DNA of 64,000 nt from Eubacteriales bacterium (GCA_030539285.1 JAUNSH010000001.1:56482-120481), one strand, 5' to 3'. Counted from the first letter of the stretch, positions 31,444 to 40,618 are shown. Made by a program: numbers and translations. Notes: a model not told the origin generated them from the letters alone.

Positions 31444-32490
31444 TTACTTCTGCCGCTCCTTGATCTTGGCGAAGATCGCCTGCAGCAGGATGAAGAAGCA
31501 CAGCAGCACCGCCGTGATGATGTTGGCCCAGGATGCCACCAGCTTGCCGTTGAACTTGACCAGCGAAGAAATCGTGCCGTTGATGAGAACACCGAAGAGG
31601 GTTCCCACCACGTTGCCCACGCCGCCGGTCAGCAGAGTGCCGCCGATGACCGCCGAGGAAATGGCGTCCATTTCCAGACCGGTTGCCTGGGTGGGCGTAC
31701 CGCACATGGTATTCAGGCAGAAGCACAGGCCGCCCAAGGTGGCATAGAAGCTGCACAGCACATGGGACAGCATTCTGGTCTTCTTCACGTTCAGGCCCAT
31801 CAGGGCCGCGGACTGCTGGTTGCCGCCCACCGCGTAAAGGCTGCGGCCGAACTTGGTATAGCGGAGCATCAGGAAGGTGATCAGCACCATGAGCAGGGCG
31901 ATGACCACGGTAATGCGGACGTAGGGAGTGATCAGCACGCCCTTCTTGTTCATGTAGGCGCCGATGCCGAAGGGGATCTCGCACTTGATCTGAGACAGCT
32001 GGCCAAACCAGGAGTCAAAGGGGACACTGACCTGCTGGGTGGAAATGACGGCGGTCATACCACGGGCAAAGAACAGGCCCGCCATGGTGACGATGAAAGG
32101 CTGGATCTCCAGATAGGCGATGCAGAAGCCCTGGACCGCGCCGAAGACGACACCAATGAGCAGCACCAGCACGATCAGCACGCCGGAGGACATCCCCCAC
32201 TCCGCCAGGCCCACAGACATGAACATACAGGTCATTGCCACCACAGAGCCGACGGAAATATCAATGCCGCCGGTGAGCATAACGCAGGTGACACCGCAGG
32301 CCACGATGATCAGGCCGGCGTTGTTGATCAGGACGTTCAGGAAATTCTGAAGTCTGCCGAATTCCTTGTCGGCGTACATCACGCAGCCGGCACCGTAGAG
32401 GAAGATGAACAGCACAATGGTGATCATCAGCATCAGGGTATTGCTGTTGAGCTTCGGCCTTCTTCTGTCGGCCAATGTGTTCTTTTTCAT
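31444..32490 (-). CDS. Sugar ABC transporter permease (YjfF/RbsC-like)
   Basis: A 348-residue polytopic permease of the RbsC family. It has the core GLIIVACGVTCVMLTGGIDISVGSVVAMTCM in helices 3-4 and the C-terminal SSAVIGGTLLTGGVGNVVGTLFGVL. It is the second permease of the operon, fitting the YtfQ-YtfR-YtfT-YjfF layout where two different permeases form a heterodimer. It starts 1 base after the stop of the other permease. By analogy the substrate may be a furanose such as galactofuranose, but this is not established. Confidence 0.9.
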   Translation of the reverse strand: MKKNTLADRRRPKLNSNTLMLMITIVLFIFLYGAGCVMYADKEFGRLQNFLNVLINNAGLIIVACGVTCVMLTGGIDISVGSVVAMTCMFMSVGLAEWGMSSGVLIVLVLLIGVVFGAVQGFCIAYLEIQPFIVTMAGLFFARGMTAVISTQQVSVPFDSWFGQLSQIKCEIPFGIGAYMNKKGVLITPYVRITVVIALLMVLITFLMLRYTKFGRSLYAVGGNQQSAALMGLNVKKTRMLSHVLCSFYATLGGLCFCLNTMCGTPTQATGLEMDAISSAVIGGTLLTGGVGNVVGTLFGVLINGTISSLVKFNGKLVASWANIITAVLLCFFILLQAIFAKIKERQK

Positions 32491-32491
32491 A

Positions 32492-33562
32492 TCACACAGC
32501 CTCCTTTGCGGCAGCCTTCTCGGCAGAGCGGCGCTTGAAATAGGCCTTGACAGGAGGCGCCTGGATCACGACGATCAGAATAATGATGACCGCCTTGAAC
32601 ACGGGTGCCTGGGCGGTAGAGACGCCCCGGGCCAGCAGGGTTGTGGTGATAGCCTGAATGGTGTAGGCGCCGATAATGGAACCGGCCAGGTTGAACTTGC
32701 CGCCGCCCAAGCTGTTGCCGCCCAGGGCCACTGCCAGGATTGCGTCCATCTCCATGTTCAGACCGATGTTGTTGGTATCCGCGGAGTAGATCCGGGAGGT
32801 GTTGACGATGCCGGCAATACCGGCAAACAGGCCGCAGATGGTGTAGCACATCAGAATGATCTTCGCGGAATTGAAGCCGGCGATGCGGGAAGAACGCTTA
32901 TTGATACCTACAGACTGGATATAGGTCCCCAGAGCGGTGAATTTCAGCACCAGCGCCAGTACCGCGATGCAGACTGCCGCGATGATGATGGGCGTGGGGA
33001 TGGGGCCCAGGAAGGAGCCGAACACCTTAAACTCATCCATCCGGACATAGACGATCATGTTGTTGCAGATCAGCAGCGCCAAAGCCCGGGCCGCTGACCA
33101 CAAAATCAGCGTGGCGACCATGGGCTGTATCTTCATGTAGGCCACAAGACAGCCGTTAAAGAGGCCTGCCACCACAGCCGCGGCGATGCCGCACAGAATA
33201 CCCATCCAAATGGGGTGGGCCAGCTCCGCCATGGTGGAGACACTGGTGACGCCGAAGCCGGCGATCACCACGCAGCACACGCCGCCTGCCAGACTCATAA
33301 CGGAGCCGACAGAGATATCAGTACCAGCGGAGCAGGAGACGACCAGCGTCATGCCCAGCGCCAGAATGGCGACCTCACTGCCGCGGTTCAGGATATCCAC
33401 GATACGGCCGTACAGAACGCCGCCCTTCATGGAAACGGAGAAGAAGTCAAAGGCGTTGTTTCCGTCGGCGATGTCAAACAGGACGTTCACCAGCATTACC
33501 AGGATCATGCTGAAAATAGGCAGAAACAGCTGCTTTTTTGTCAAACTCTTGATCTTATTCAT
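32492..33562 (-). CDS. Sugar ABC transporter permease (YtfT/RbsC-like)
   Basis: A 356-residue permease of the RbsC family. It has EVAILALGMTLVVSCSAGTDISVGSVMSLAGG and, near the C-terminus, DAILAVALGGNSLGGGKFNLAGSIIGAYTIQ. An in-frame start at 33586 exists, but GGAGGTG is correctly placed before the ATG at 33562, which overlaps the end of the ATPase gene by 8 bases. It is expected to pair with the next permease in the membrane. Confidence 0.9.
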   Translation of the reverse strand: MNKIKSLTKKQLFLPIFSMILVMLVNVLFDIADGNNAFDFFSVSMKGGVLYGRIVDILNRGSEVAILALGMTLVVSCSAGTDISVGSVMSLAGGVCCVVIAGFGVTSVSTMAELAHPIWMGILCGIAAAVVAGLFNGCLVAYMKIQPMVATLILWSAARALALLICNNMIVYVRMDEFKVFGSFLGPIPTPIIIAAVCIAVLALVLKFTALGTYIQSVGINKRSSRIAGFNSAKIILMCYTICGLFAGIAGIVNTSRIYSADTNNIGLNMEMDAILAVALGGNSLGGGKFNLAGSIIGAYTIQAITTTLLARGVSTAQAPVFKAVIIILIVVIQAPPVKAYFKRRSAEKAAAKEAV

Positions 33563-35072
33563 TACTGTCACCTCCGGCAATGGCACTGAGAACGCTTTCC
33601 TGGGTCATGTTGCCGGAAATCTCTCCGACCTTGGCGCCGTCTCTCAGCACGGCCATTTTGTTGCACACACGGAGCATCTCTTCAATTTCGGAAGAAATGA
33701 AAATCAGGCTCTTACCCTCCTGCGCCAATTGGACCACCAGCTTCTGGATCTCCGTCTTGGTGCCCACGTCGATACCGCGGGTAGGCTCGTCCAGGATCAG
33801 GAAGTCCGGGTCGGTAGCCAGCCATCTGGCCAGAATGACCTTCTGCTGATTGCCGCCGGAGAGCTGCTTGACAAGGGTCTCCCGGCTGGCGGTCTTGATC
33901 TGCAGCAGCTCAATATATTTGTCCGCGATCTCGATCTGCTTCTGCATGGGGATCTTGTGCATGGGACCGAGCTTTGCCTGCATGGCGAGAATGATATTTT
34001 CCCGGACGGAGAGGTCACCCACAATGCCTTCGGCCTTCCGGTCATCCGGCAGGTAGCCCATACCCAGCTGCATGGCATCGATGGGATTCTTGATCTTCCG
34101 CTCCTTGCCGTCCACCTTCAGGGTGCCGGACTGGCTTCTGTCCGCGCCGTAGATGGTACGGGCCAACTCGCTTCTGCCGCTGCCCAGCAGGCCGGTGAGG
34201 CCCACGACCTCGCCCTTGTGGATATCCAGATCGTAAGGTTTGATCTTGCCGACGTGGCTGAGGCCCTTGGCCTCGATCTCCAGAGGTTCCTTGGAAAAGT
34301 CCTTGTTTTCGCCCTTCCGGATGGCAGCCAGATCGTCAAAATCCTTGCCCATCATCGCGGCCACCAGTTTCACCCGGGGCAGCTCCTCAATGCTGTATTC
34401 GCCCACCAGCTGGCCATTGCGCAGCACCGTGATGCCGTCGCACACAGCGTAGACCTGCTCCAAAAAGTGGGTAACGAAAATTATGCCAACGCCCTGATTC
34501 CGCAGCCGACGCATCATGCCAAAGAGCTTCTCTACCTCGTTGTCATCCAGAGAAGATGTAGGCTCGTCAAGAATCAGGACCTTACATTCCATATCAACCG
34601 CCCGGGCAATGGCGATCATCTGCTGCATTGCCAGCGAGTATTCTTCCAGGTTTCTGGTCACATCAATGTCCAGCTCCATGTCCTTCATGAGCTGAGCAGC
34701 TTTCGCGATCATGGCACCGCGCTTAATGGTTCTAAACTTTGTCAGCGGCTCCCGGCCAATAAACAGATTCTCTGCCACCGTCAGGTTGGGGCAGAGGTTG
34801 ATCTCCTGATACACGGTGGAAATGCCCTTTTTCTGCGCGTCCAGCGTATCCTTATTTACAACAGGGCCCTCACCATCAATGTAAATTTCACCGGCCTCAA
34901 ACTTGTTGACGCCGGTCAGGCACTTGATCAGCGTGGATTTTCCGGCGCCGTTTTCACCCATCAGCGCCCGGATCTCACCCTTTTTCAGCGTGAAATTCAC
35001 ACCATCCAGCGCTTTGACACCGGGGAACGTCATGCAGATACCTTTCATTTCCAGTACTGCGTTGTTTTTCAT
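33555..35072 (-). CDS. Sugar ABC transporter ATP-binding protein (YtfR/RbsA-like, two ABC domains)
   Basis: A 505-residue ATPase with two fused nucleotide-binding domains. The first has GENGAGKSTLIKCL (Walker A), EYSLAMQQMIAIARA (signature region) and VLILDEPTSSLDDNE (Walker B). The second has GLLGSGRSELARTIYGA (degenerate Walker A), LSGGNQQKVILARWLA and FLILDEPTRGIDVGTK. This layout is typical of RbsA/MglA/YtfR. It lies between the binding protein and the two permeases. Confidence 0.94.
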   Translation of the reverse strand: MKNNAVLEMKGICMTFPGVKALDGVNFTLKKGEIRALMGENGAGKSTLIKCLTGVNKFEAGEIYIDGEGPVVNKDTLDAQKKGISTVYQEINLCPNLTVAENLFIGREPLTKFRTIKRGAMIAKAAQLMKDMELDIDVTRNLEEYSLAMQQMIAIARAVDMECKVLILDEPTSSLDDNEVEKLFGMMRRLRNQGVGIIFVTHFLEQVYAVCDGITVLRNGQLVGEYSIEELPRVKLVAAMMGKDFDDLAAIRKGENKDFSKEPLEIEAKGLSHVGKIKPYDLDIHKGEVVGLTGLLGSGRSELARTIYGADRSQSGTLKVDGKERKIKNPIDAMQLGMGYLPDDRKAEGIVGDLSVRENIILAMQAKLGPMHKIPMQKQIEIADKYIELLQIKTASRETLVKQLSGGNQQKVILARWLATDPDFLILDEPTRGIDVGTKTEIQKLVVQLAQEGKSLIFISSEIEEMLRVCNKMAVLRDGAKVGEISGNMTQESVLSAIAGGDSNE

Positions 35073-35116
35073 GTTTTTCCTCCCTCCGTTGTGGGGCAGT
35101 CATGCGATGCGGCAAA

Positions 35117-35145
35117 GAGGGAGAAACTCGTTGAGTTTCTCCCTC
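35117..35145 (-). terminator. Attenuator-like hairpin between sugar-binding protein and ATPase genes
   Basis: Perfect inverted repeat with arms GAGGGAGAAACTC and GAGTTTCTCCCTC and a 3-base loop, in the 119-base gap after the binding-protein stop. The tail has only a short T run, so partial termination or message stabilisation is more likely than a full stop. Confidence 0.7.
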
Positions 35146-35191
35146 CCCTGCAAACTCAATCAAATGTATCTACAGCAGCAAGAGCCTTTTA

Positions 35192-36265
35192 TTAGTAGGC
35201 ACGGCCGTCCAGGACTTCCTGAGTCATGGTGGTGGCGTATGCGCTCTCGATTCCGGGAGCTACGAATGCCTGGTCTTCAACCAGCGTGTAGGTGGCGAAC
35301 TCCTCGCCGGCTTCCATCTGCTTGATGATGGTGTCAACGTAGGCAGCCTGGATGGGGTTGCACTCGACGTTGCAGTTGATCTTGCCTTCCAGAGTGTACT
35401 TCAGGCCGTCGTGAGTGGCATCGTAGGAGATGATGATGACATCGCCGTCCACGCCGTAGGTGATGCCGGCAGCATCCATGGCATCCATGGCGCCGTAGGC
35501 TTCGTTATCGTTCTGGCAGACAACAACGTTGAACTTGCCGTTGTAGGACTTGATGAAGGACTCCATGACTTCCTGACCACCGGTCTGGGTGAAGTCGCCG
35601 GACTGGGAGTCCAGAATGGTCCACTCGGGATGCTCAGCAGCGATGGCGTTGAAGCCGTCGGTACGGCCGATGGCAGCGGAGGAGCCGACAGAGCCTTCGA
35701 TGACCAGGATGTTGGCCTCGGCGCCGTTCAGGTACTCAGCCAGCCACTTGCCGGCCAGCTCGCCCTCGACTTCGCAGTCGGTGCCGATGAAAGCGTCGTA
35801 CATGGAAGCGTCGGCGTCCACCTGACGGTCAGCAACGATGACGGGGATACCGGCATCCTTGGCTTCCTGCAGGACGGATTCCCAACCGGCGCTCTGGATG
35901 GGAGCCAGGATGATGTAGTCAACACCCTGCTGGATGGAGGTACGGACGGCCTCGATCTGGACAGCGTTGTCGTTGTCGCAGTCAACGAAAACCAGGTCGT
36001 AGCCATTGTCCGCAGAGAAGACTTCCTGATAGTTCTTGGTGTTGGCGGTACGCCAGTCGGACTCGTGGCCGACCTGAGCGAAGCCTACGGTGATGGTGGA
36101 GCCGGCTTCCTCAGCGGGAGCAGCAGCCTCGGTAGCGGCGGGAGCGGCGGCCTCGGTGGCAGCGGGGGCAGCAGCCTCGGTGGCAGCAGGGGCGGAGGAG
36201 CCGCCGCAGGCAGCCAGGGCCAGAACCATGGTCAGAGCCAACAGGACGCTAAGAATCTTCTTCAT
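35192..36265 (-). CDS. Sugar ABC transporter substrate-binding lipoprotein (YtfQ-like)
   Basis: A 357-residue extracellular sugar-binding lipoprotein. It has a signal peptide with lipobox LAAC (Cys20), then a low-complexity Ala/Pro/Thr/Glu linker of tandem APAATEAA units (residues 25-53). The periplasmic-binding domain begins VGFAQVGHESDWRTANT, close to the YtfQ pattern, and has DYIILAPIQSAGWESVLQEA and IPVIVADRQVD. It is first in the importer operon, behind a promoter and repeated motifs. A second, related binding protein is encoded just upstream with a kinase and regulator. Confidence 0.93.
   Translation of the reverse strand: MKKILSVLLALTMVLALAACGGSSAPAATEAAAPAATEAAAPAATEAAAPAEEAGSTITVGFAQVGHESDWRTANTKNYQEVFSADNGYDLVFVDCDNDNAVQIEAVRTSIQQGVDYIILAPIQSAGWESVLQEAKDAGIPVIVADRQVDADASMYDAFIGTDCEVEGELAGKWLAEYLNGAEANILVIEGSVGSSAAIGRTDGFNAIAAEHPEWTILDSQSGDFTQTGGQEVMESFIKSYNGKFNVVVCQNDNEAYGAMDAMDAAGITYGVDGDVIIISYDATHDGLKYTLEGKINCNVECNPIQAAYVDTIIKQMEAGEEFATYTLVEDQAFVAPGIESAYATTMTQEVLDGRAY
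36107..36193. repeat. In-frame tandem repeat coding an APAATEAA linker
   Basis: About three and a half copies of a 24-base unit in the linker between the lipid anchor and the binding domain. Copy number may vary between strains and would set the reach of the binding domain from the membrane. Confidence 0.7.
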
Positions 36266-36323
36266 GATTGTTTCCTCGACTTTCTTGATTTAGTTTAGAG
36301 GTGTTCGATTGACCTCTGATTGC

Positions 36324-36352
36324 ATTAAACCACAACTTTTCCGCCTCGTCAA
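36324..36352 (-). promoter_or_regulatory. Probable promoter of sugar importer operon
   Basis: Reverse-strand TTGACG (36352-36347), 17-base spacer, TTTAAT (36329-36324). It lies in the gene-free 36266-36606 stretch, which also contains upstream repeated motifs and a terminator and no credible small gene. Confidence 0.6.
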
Positions 36353-36360
36353 GGGTTTCT

Positions 36361-36436
36361 AGTGCATATTGCTCAATTTTGTATCCTTAAATAATACAAA
36401 TTTTAGTGCACGATAGCCATAATGAATACAAATTTT
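36361..36436 (-). promoter_or_regulatory. Candidate response-regulator binding sites upstream of sugar importer promoter
   Basis: AATACAAATTTT occurs twice (36393-36404 and 36425-36436), 32 bases apart, and AGTGCA occurs at 36361-36366 and 36405-36410. TTTGTAT (36378-36384) and ATACAAA (36394-36400) form an inverted repeat. They lie just upstream of the -35 box, where an AraC-type activator would bind. Confidence 0.5.
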
Positions 36437-36504
36437 CTCCATTTTTGAGAGACAGTTTGTTTTTTTACGAAATCGGCGCGGATTTTGTTCGTTTTTTTAA
36501 GAAG

Positions 36505-36534
36505 AAACCGGGGCCAACCACAGGCCCCGGTTTT
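36505..36534 (-). terminator. Terminator of the sensor operon (RR-HK-binding protein)
   Basis: Arms AAACCGGGGCC and GGCCCCGGTTT with a 7-base loop, located after the 36607 stop on the reverse strand and followed by a T-rich stretch in that direction. Confidence 0.75.
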
Positions 36535-36606
36535 CGGCAAGTTGCACACATTGGCTCATAAACAACAAAAAACGCTCAGAAAAGTTGATTTTTTTACGCC
36601 GCAATT

Positions 36607-37584
36607 TTAATATTCCCGGCTGTCGATGATCTGCTGAGTCAGATTTCTCGACGTAAACTGCTTTTCCTCGATGTAGTGCTGTTTCTGGGGGATCTGTCCG
36701 GCCTCCATGGTCTGGATGATCTCCTCCACCAGCGGTCCCAGCAGGGGGTTACACTCCACCGTCAACGCGATCTTCCCTTCCATGCACAGCTTCAGCGCGT
36801 TGCGGGTGGCATCAAAGCAGATCACATTCACATCCGTGCCGCATTGATAACCGTACCGCTCCAGCGCTTCAATGGCGCCGAAGGCCTCGTTGTCGTTTTC
36901 GCAGTAGACCACGTCAATGCCCTGCTCCGGCGGCAGGGTCCCCAGATACCGGCTCATGACCTCATAGGTCTTTGCCTGGGTAAAATCTCCGTCCAGTCGG
37001 GCAAGGAGGTTCCAGTTTTCGTGGGCAGTCAGCCCGTCCTCCAGAGCATTGGTGCGGCCCAGCTGGGCTGTGGAACCGGGAGTGCCCTGAATGTGGACGA
37101 TATTCACCGCCTCGGAGCTGTTCCGAAACTTCCGCTCCATCCACGTCACCGCTTTCCTGCCCTGGGCGTAGAAATCAGAACCGACATGGGCGGCGTACAG
37201 GCTGTCATCCTCCACATCCACCATCCGGTCCACCAGGATCACCGGGATCCCCGCGTCCCAGGCCTCCTGCAAAACAGAATCCCAGCCCGTTTCACTCAGG
37301 GGCATGAGCACAATGTAGTCTACCCGCTGCTGGATGAACCGCCGCACGGCGATGATCTGGTTCTCCTGGATTTGCCGGGCATCCTCGAACAGCAGCCGGT
37401 AGTCCCGTTCCTCGGTGAACACGGACTTCATGGACTCGGAGTTTGCCACCCGCCAGTCCGACTCCGCCCCCACCTGGGAGATGCCCACCACGATCAGTTT
37501 TTCCTCCTCCGGCTGTTCCGTCTCGCTTTTCCCACAGCCGGTGAGCAGAAGCAGGGAAAGGATCAGACATATCAAACGTTTCAA
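36607..37584 (-). CDS. Sugar-binding lipoprotein, probable sensor component of an adjacent two-component system
   Basis: A 325-residue lipoprotein with lipobox LLTGC (Cys17). The ligand-binding domain begins VVGISQVGAESDWRVANS and is clearly a paralogue of the importer binding protein, sharing DYIVLMPLSETGWDSVLQEA and IPVILVDRMVD. It overlaps the histidine kinase gene by 4 bases and has no transporter genes of its own. This matches binding proteins that present sugar to a LytS-type kinase rather than to a transporter, as described for XylFII-LytS. This role is inferred. Confidence 0.85.
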   Translation of the reverse strand: MKRLICLILSLLLLTGCGKSETEQPEEEKLIVVGISQVGAESDWRVANSESMKSVFTEERDYRLLFEDARQIQENQIIAVRRFIQQRVDYIVLMPLSETGWDSVLQEAWDAGIPVILVDRMVDVEDDSLYAAHVGSDFYAQGRKAVTWMERKFRNSSEAVNIVHIQGTPGSTAQLGRTNALEDGLTAHENWNLLARLDGDFTQAKTYEVMSRYLGTLPPEQGIDVVYCENDNEAFGAIEALERYGYQCGTDVNVICFDATRNALKLCMEGKIALTVECNPLLGPLVEEIIQTMEAGQIPQKQHYIEEKQFTSRNLTQQIIDSREY

Positions 37585-38999
37585 AGCTTCCCCGCCTCCT
37601 TCCGCACATAGGGGATCCGGGCAGTAACAATGGTGCCCACCCCTTCCTCACTGGTCAGGCTCAAGCCGTATTCTGGCCCGAATTGCAGTACCAGCCGCTG
37701 GTTCACGGCGGACAGGCCGAAGCCCACCCGCTCCTGATGCGCCATGGCGCCCCGCAGCTGCGTAAGCCTCTGCTTCGTCATGCCCACACCGTTGTCCTCC
37801 ACCCGCAGCAGCACGCAGCCGTCCTCCAGCCTGCCAGTAATGCGGATGGTGCCCTTGGCCCGCTTGAGCTTGATGCCGTGATACAGCGCGTTCTCCACCA
37901 GCGGCTGCAGGGTGAGCTTGGGAAGCATGGCGTCATGAAGCCGGGGGTCGATGTCCACGGTGTATTCCATAATATCTTTATACCGGGCGTGCTGGATCTG
38001 CAGATAGCTGCGCACGTGGCACTCCTCCTCCGCCAGGGTGATCACGTCCTCGCCCCGGCTCAGAGAGTGCCGGAAGAAGCTGGAGAGATTCGACACCATT
38101 TCCACCGCCTCCTGCTGCTTATCCGCTTCGATAAGCCAGATGATGGTATCCATGGTATTATAGAGGAAATGGGGGTTGATCTGAGCCTGCAGCAGGGCTA
38201 GCTCCGTCCGGCGCAGGCTCTCCTGCCGCTGGCGGCTCTCCCGCATCTGCTCGTCCAGCCTGCCCAGCATCTGCTCCATGCCCTGGCTGAGGGTGCGGAT
38301 CTCCCGGATCTCCGAGGGCACCGGCTCCTGAACCGTCAGGTCGCCGCCGGTGACCTTCTCCGCCCGACGGCACATTTCCTCCAGCGGCCTGGTGATGGAG
38401 CGGCTCAGACGAATGCTGTAGCGCAGGAAGAAAACAACGGTCAGCGCCGCGACGGCGGTGATCAGGACGATCTCCACCGCCGCCTGCCGGGTGACCACCT
38501 GCTGCACGGCATTCAGCTCCGACGCCTCGTAGTAGAGGTATGTGTACATATACTCCTCCACCAGGGAGGTCAGCACATAGACGTTGTTTTCCAATTGAGA
38601 CAGCCGCTGGTCATAGTCGAGGGTCTGCTCGATCTGGTAGATCTTCCGCTCCAGATTTTCGCACAGGTCCAGCACGCTGGTGATGGCCTGCCGGCTGTTT
38701 TTCTCGTAGGTGGTGTCGATCAGGGCCTTGGCTAAGCTCTGGGCCGCCCGGACTTCCTCAATGGGCAGGCCCTGAGAATACTGGCTTTCGATGACGTAAT
38801 AATACATCCTCTGATCGATGGTGTCCTTGAAATCCCGGTTGAATTCCGAGGCGGTGGTCACGTTGTGCAGGAGCCGGGAATAATGGCTGCTGTAGCTGCC
38901 CAGCATCAGCAGCACCGCCGCCAGCAGCACTGCCAGCAGAACGCTGACAGCGATTACCAGCCGCCGCAGCCGCCCCTTAATGGAATCCGTATGCTTCAT
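37581..38999 (-). CDS. Sensor histidine kinase, YesM/LytS-like, with extracellular domain and HAMP
   Basis: A 472-residue kinase. It has a first membrane helix (residues 12-32), an extracytoplasmic helical region of about 130 residues, a second helix near 175-195, a HAMP-like linker (RSITRPLEEMCRRAEKVTGGDL), and a coiled-coil. The kinase core contains LLQAQINPHFLYNTMDTIIWL with the phosphorylated histidine, LTLQPLVENALYHGIKLK (N box) and RVEDNGVGM (G1). It overlaps both the regulator and the binding-protein genes by 4 bases. The extracytoplasmic region is a plausible docking site for the adjacent binding protein. Confidence 0.92.
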   Translation of the reverse strand: MKHTDSIKGRLRRLVIAVSVLLAVLLAAVLLMLGSYSSHYSRLLHNVTTASEFNRDFKDTIDQRMYYYVIESQYSQGLPIEEVRAAQSLAKALIDTTYEKNSRQAITSVLDLCENLERKIYQIEQTLDYDQRLSQLENNVYVLTSLVEEYMYTYLYYEASELNAVQQVVTRQAAVEIVLITAVAALTVVFFLRYSIRLSRSITRPLEEMCRRAEKVTGGDLTVQEPVPSEIREIRTLSQGMEQMLGRLDEQMRESRQRQESLRRTELALLQAQINPHFLYNTMDTIIWLIEADKQQEAVEMVSNLSSFFRHSLSRGEDVITLAEEECHVRSYLQIQHARYKDIMEYTVDIDPRLHDAMLPKLTLQPLVENALYHGIKLKRAKGTIRITGRLEDGCVLLRVEDNGVGMTKQRLTQLRGAMAHQERVGFGLSAVNQRLVLQFGPEYGLSLTSEEGVGTIVTARIPYVRKEAGKL

Positions 39000-40618
39000 T
39001 TCTTTCCCTTTCCGCTTCGGTAGTCTCTGGGAGTGCAGCCCTGGGTCTTCTTGAACAGGAAGCTGAAATAGTGGGAATCCTTATAACCCACCGCCGCGGC
39101 GATCTCACCGGAGCGCAGGTCGGAATGGCGCAGCAGCTCCCGGGCCTTTTCCATCCGCTTTGCCGTCAGGTATTCCACAAAGGTGGTGCCCATCTCCTGG
39201 CTGAACACGGCGGACAGGTAGTTGGGGCTTAAGTCCACCTCTTTTGCCACCCGGTTCAGGGAGATATCCTCACACTGGTAGTGCTCGTCGATGTAGCGCA
39301 CTGCCTGCTTCAGCTGGCTTTTATACTGGCTGCCGGTGACCCTGTCCCGCAGCCGGATGGCCTGCATTAAAATGTCGCATAAGTAGCGCTTCAGATCGTC
39401 GGTGCTGATCTGCTGGCCCACCATATTCAGGCAGCTTAAATTCGACAGAAATTCCTTCTGTCCCACCCCCAGGCCTTCCGCGAACTGGGTGGCCGTGAAC
39501 CGGGCGCTGAGCATCAGGTACTGGCAGAAGGGTTTGGATTCCAGAGCGTCTTCCAGAGAATGGATGTACTCGTCCACAAAGCTGGGCACCTCCTGGGCGC
39601 TGGCGTTCTGCAAAACGCCGGTGAGCATGGCAGGGTTCACCTTGCTCATGTCCAGGCCGGACAAATCATGGTCAGACCCGGTGCCGGTGAGGAAATTCAC
39701 GGTATCGGCTGTCAGAATATTCTGATCCGGCAGGATGTGGCGGTAGGCCCACAGCCGGGACACCTCCTCAAAGCACCCCGGCAGGGCGCTGAGCCGCCGG
39801 GTGGGGGTGCCCACCGCCACGTACCAGTTCAGCTCCGGCCCAAAGGTCTGGTAAAGCTCCCGCACCTTGTGGATGCATCGCTCTACGATGGCTTTCATAT
39901 CCTCCTGCCGTCCCAGCAGCAGCACGGCGTAGCTGGTCAGATTCCAGCGGAACAGGATGTACTCCGGGTGCTTGAGGAAATGGGACACCATCTCATCCCG
40001 GATCCGCGCTCCCGGCTCGGAATAGGCCTCGGCAGCGCTGCCGCTTTCCGGCATGGCGGACACCAGCGCCAGATCATAGGCCTGCGCCCGCAGGTCCAGG
40101 TCCAGCTTCTCTGCCTGTTGGTAGATCTCCTGTACCGACAGCTGCCCCGCCACGATCCGCTCCAGAAAGCGGCGGCGGGCGTACTGCTCGTAGTCCTGGG
40201 CCTCCTGACGGAACTGGGCCAGATAGTTCTGCTGTGCCCGTTCCCCGTGGATCTTCTCCCGGACCTCCTCCAGCACTCCCATCAGGGTGCTCTTGGTGAT
40301 GGGTTTCAGCAGATACCGTTCCACGCCAAGGCCGATGGCCGTCTGGGCATACTCAAAATCGTCGAAGCCTGAGAGGATGATCACCTTCATCTGGGGGAAT
40401 TCCTGCAATACCAGCTTGCTCAGGGCCAGACCGTCCATAAAGGGCATCCGGATGTCGGTGATCAGCACGTCCGGCCGGGTCTGCTGGATCAGGGGCAGGG
40501 CCATCTCCCCGTCGCCGGCCTCGCCCACAAAGGTGTAGCCGCACTGGGCCCAGGGCATGGTGTCCCGCAGGGTCTCCCGGATGATGGTCTCGTCCTCTGC
40601 CAAAAATACCCGCAGCAT
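38996..40618 (-). CDS. Response regulator, large YesN type (REC, linker, AraC HTH)
   Basis: A 540-residue regulator. The receiver domain has LAEDETIIRE, the phosphorylation aspartate in RPDVLITDIRMPFMDG and RYLLKPITKS. A long central region of about 300 residues follows, common in large YesN proteins. The C-terminal AraC domain has DISLNRVAKEVDLSPNYLSAVF and SGEIAAAVGYKDSHYFSFLFKK. The ATG at 40618 has GAGGAGG upstream and is preferred to 40636. It is first in the sensor operon and probably activates the YtfQ-like importer. Confidence 0.92.
   Translation of the reverse strand: MLRVFLAEDETIIRETLRDTMPWAQCGYTFVGEAGDGEMALPLIQQTRPDVLITDIRMPFMDGLALSKLVLQEFPQMKVIILSGFDDFEYAQTAIGLGVERYLLKPITKSTLMGVLEEVREKIHGERAQQNYLAQFRQEAQDYEQYARRRFLERIVAGQLSVQEIYQQAEKLDLDLRAQAYDLALVSAMPESGSAAEAYSEPGARIRDEMVSHFLKHPEYILFRWNLTSYAVLLLGRQEDMKAIVERCIHKVRELYQTFGPELNWYVAVGTPTRRLSALPGCFEEVSRLWAYRHILPDQNILTADTVNFLTGTGSDHDLSGLDMSKVNPAMLTGVLQNASAQEVPSFVDEYIHSLEDALESKPFCQYLMLSARFTATQFAEGLGVGQKEFLSNLSCLNMVGQQISTDDLKRYLCDILMQAIRLRDRVTGSQYKSQLKQAVRYIDEHYQCEDISLNRVAKEVDLSPNYLSAVFSQEMGTTFVEYLTAKRMEKARELLRHSDLRSGEIAAAVGYKDSHYFSFLFKKTQGCTPRDYRSGKGKK

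Noticed and set aside
33186-35195. 669-codon forward frame opposite the sugar ABC ATPase gene
   Set aside because: The reverse-strand ATPase has both sets of Walker and signature motifs; the forward frame has none.
36107-36193. Tandem repeat considered as a CRISPR-like array
   Set aside because: The 24-base units are directly adjacent without spacers and encode an in-frame Ala/Pro/Thr linker of a lipoprotein.
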